Of a DNA stretch of 64,000 nucleotides, positions 63,905 to 64,000 are shown in pieces. The position numbers and the translations under genes are program-made. Within the stretch, counting starts at the first letter, position 1. Each line of letters opens with the position of its first letter. The notes below the pieces were generated by a model. It was given only the letters and a program-made list of their open reading frames with translations, did no database searches and had not been told where the DNA came from. The DNA is from Rickettsiales bacterium (GTDB lineage: Bacteria; Pseudomonadota; Alphaproteobacteria; Rickettsiales; Midichloriaceae), in the NCBI GenBank assembly GCA_023263785.1, contig JALQUO010000001.1, positions 467,693 through 531,692 on the forward strand, read 5' to 3'.

Positions 63905-64000
63905 CTTTTTTTGCTGGAATAACCATCCCAAAGTAAACCTCCATACCTCAAAAGAATCTTTTGTACTAATAGCTCTAGCCTACAGGTTTTTCCATTCCGG
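63901..64000 (-). CDS. possible C-terminal end of an unidentified gene (partial)
   Basis: A minus-strand frame is open from the right edge to TAA at 63901-63903 (33 codons, including LRYGGLLWDGYS). It converges on smpB with a 4 bp stop overlap. It reads like coding sequence, but no family could be recognised. Confidence 0.35.
   Translation of the reverse strand, partial: RNGKTCRLELLVQKILLRYGGLLWDGYSSKKS

Overview
This window is AT-rich, gene-dense DNA that looks like the chromosome of an obligately host-associated alphaproteobacterium of the order Rickettsiales. The evidence is a rickettsial-type type IV secretion system (virB8-virB9-virB10-virB11 and a distant virD4), sodB directly upstream of virB genes, a TAXI-type immunogenic protein, a PhoB/OmpR-like response regulator, an MPP-like M16 peptidase, dispersed nuo genes, and hemE and rsmG beside an origin-like region. 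Peptidoglycan and division genes are kept (mltA, PBP1A, murB, ftsK, ftsQ, ftsA), which argues against the most wall-reduced Anaplasmataceae. A Midichloriaceae-like or other protist-associated member is possible, but the family cannot be fixed from sequence reading alone.

Layout. 0-9.9 kb: nadD, a degenerate GlnQ-like ATPase, tsaB, an unknown soluble protein, the cytochrome bc1 operon in the order c1-Rieske-b, a polytopic membrane protein coupled to virD4, a CPT-like kinase and a beta-carbonic anhydrase. 9.9-16.6 kb: dxr, a GST-like gene, recJ-gpsA, timA and mltA. 16.6-23.7 kb: a ribosomal protein operon (rplD to rplR) that lacks its usual upstream end (rpsJ, rplC) and downstream end (rpsE onward) and carries an internal terminator-like hairpin. 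23.9-31.5 kb: miaB, comM, ftsK without its gamma domain, an RNase III with substituted catalytic acids, a response regulator without its phospho-acceptor Asp, and nuoC. 31.5-36.3 kb: a beta-barrel surface protein with an abnormal start, a short glutamine synthetase-like protein, ftsQ, ftsA, a frameshifted and truncated manC, and tRNA-Ser. 36.3-48.6 kb: rpsF-rpsR-rplI, tRNA-Lys, nuoF, PBP1A, a pterin dehydratase, a grpE-gltX-ccmC cluster, yciB, two exported proteins and rplM-rpsI. 48.6-57.2 kb: an unknown protein, a frameshifted phaB, rnd, murB, then sodB-virB8-virB9-virB10-virB11. 57.2-64 kb: an origin-like repeat cluster, hemE, rsmG, an M16 peptidase, plsC, ribB, a frameshifted dsbD and smpB.

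The most interesting signals are: a cluster of about ten TTTTCAACA-type nonamers phased at 10-11 bp plus an AT-rich stretch immediately before hemE, a candidate replication origin with diverged initiator boxes; an RNase III with three catalytic carboxylates replaced, two by their exact amides; a receiver domain with Val at the phosphorylation site; a GlnQ-like ATPase with every catalytic motif except Walker A changed; and several genes broken by one- or two-base indels in simple tracts. Two of these breaks lie on A7 runs whose -1 slippage would restore the frame. The indel cases could also be sequencing errors and are marked as such.
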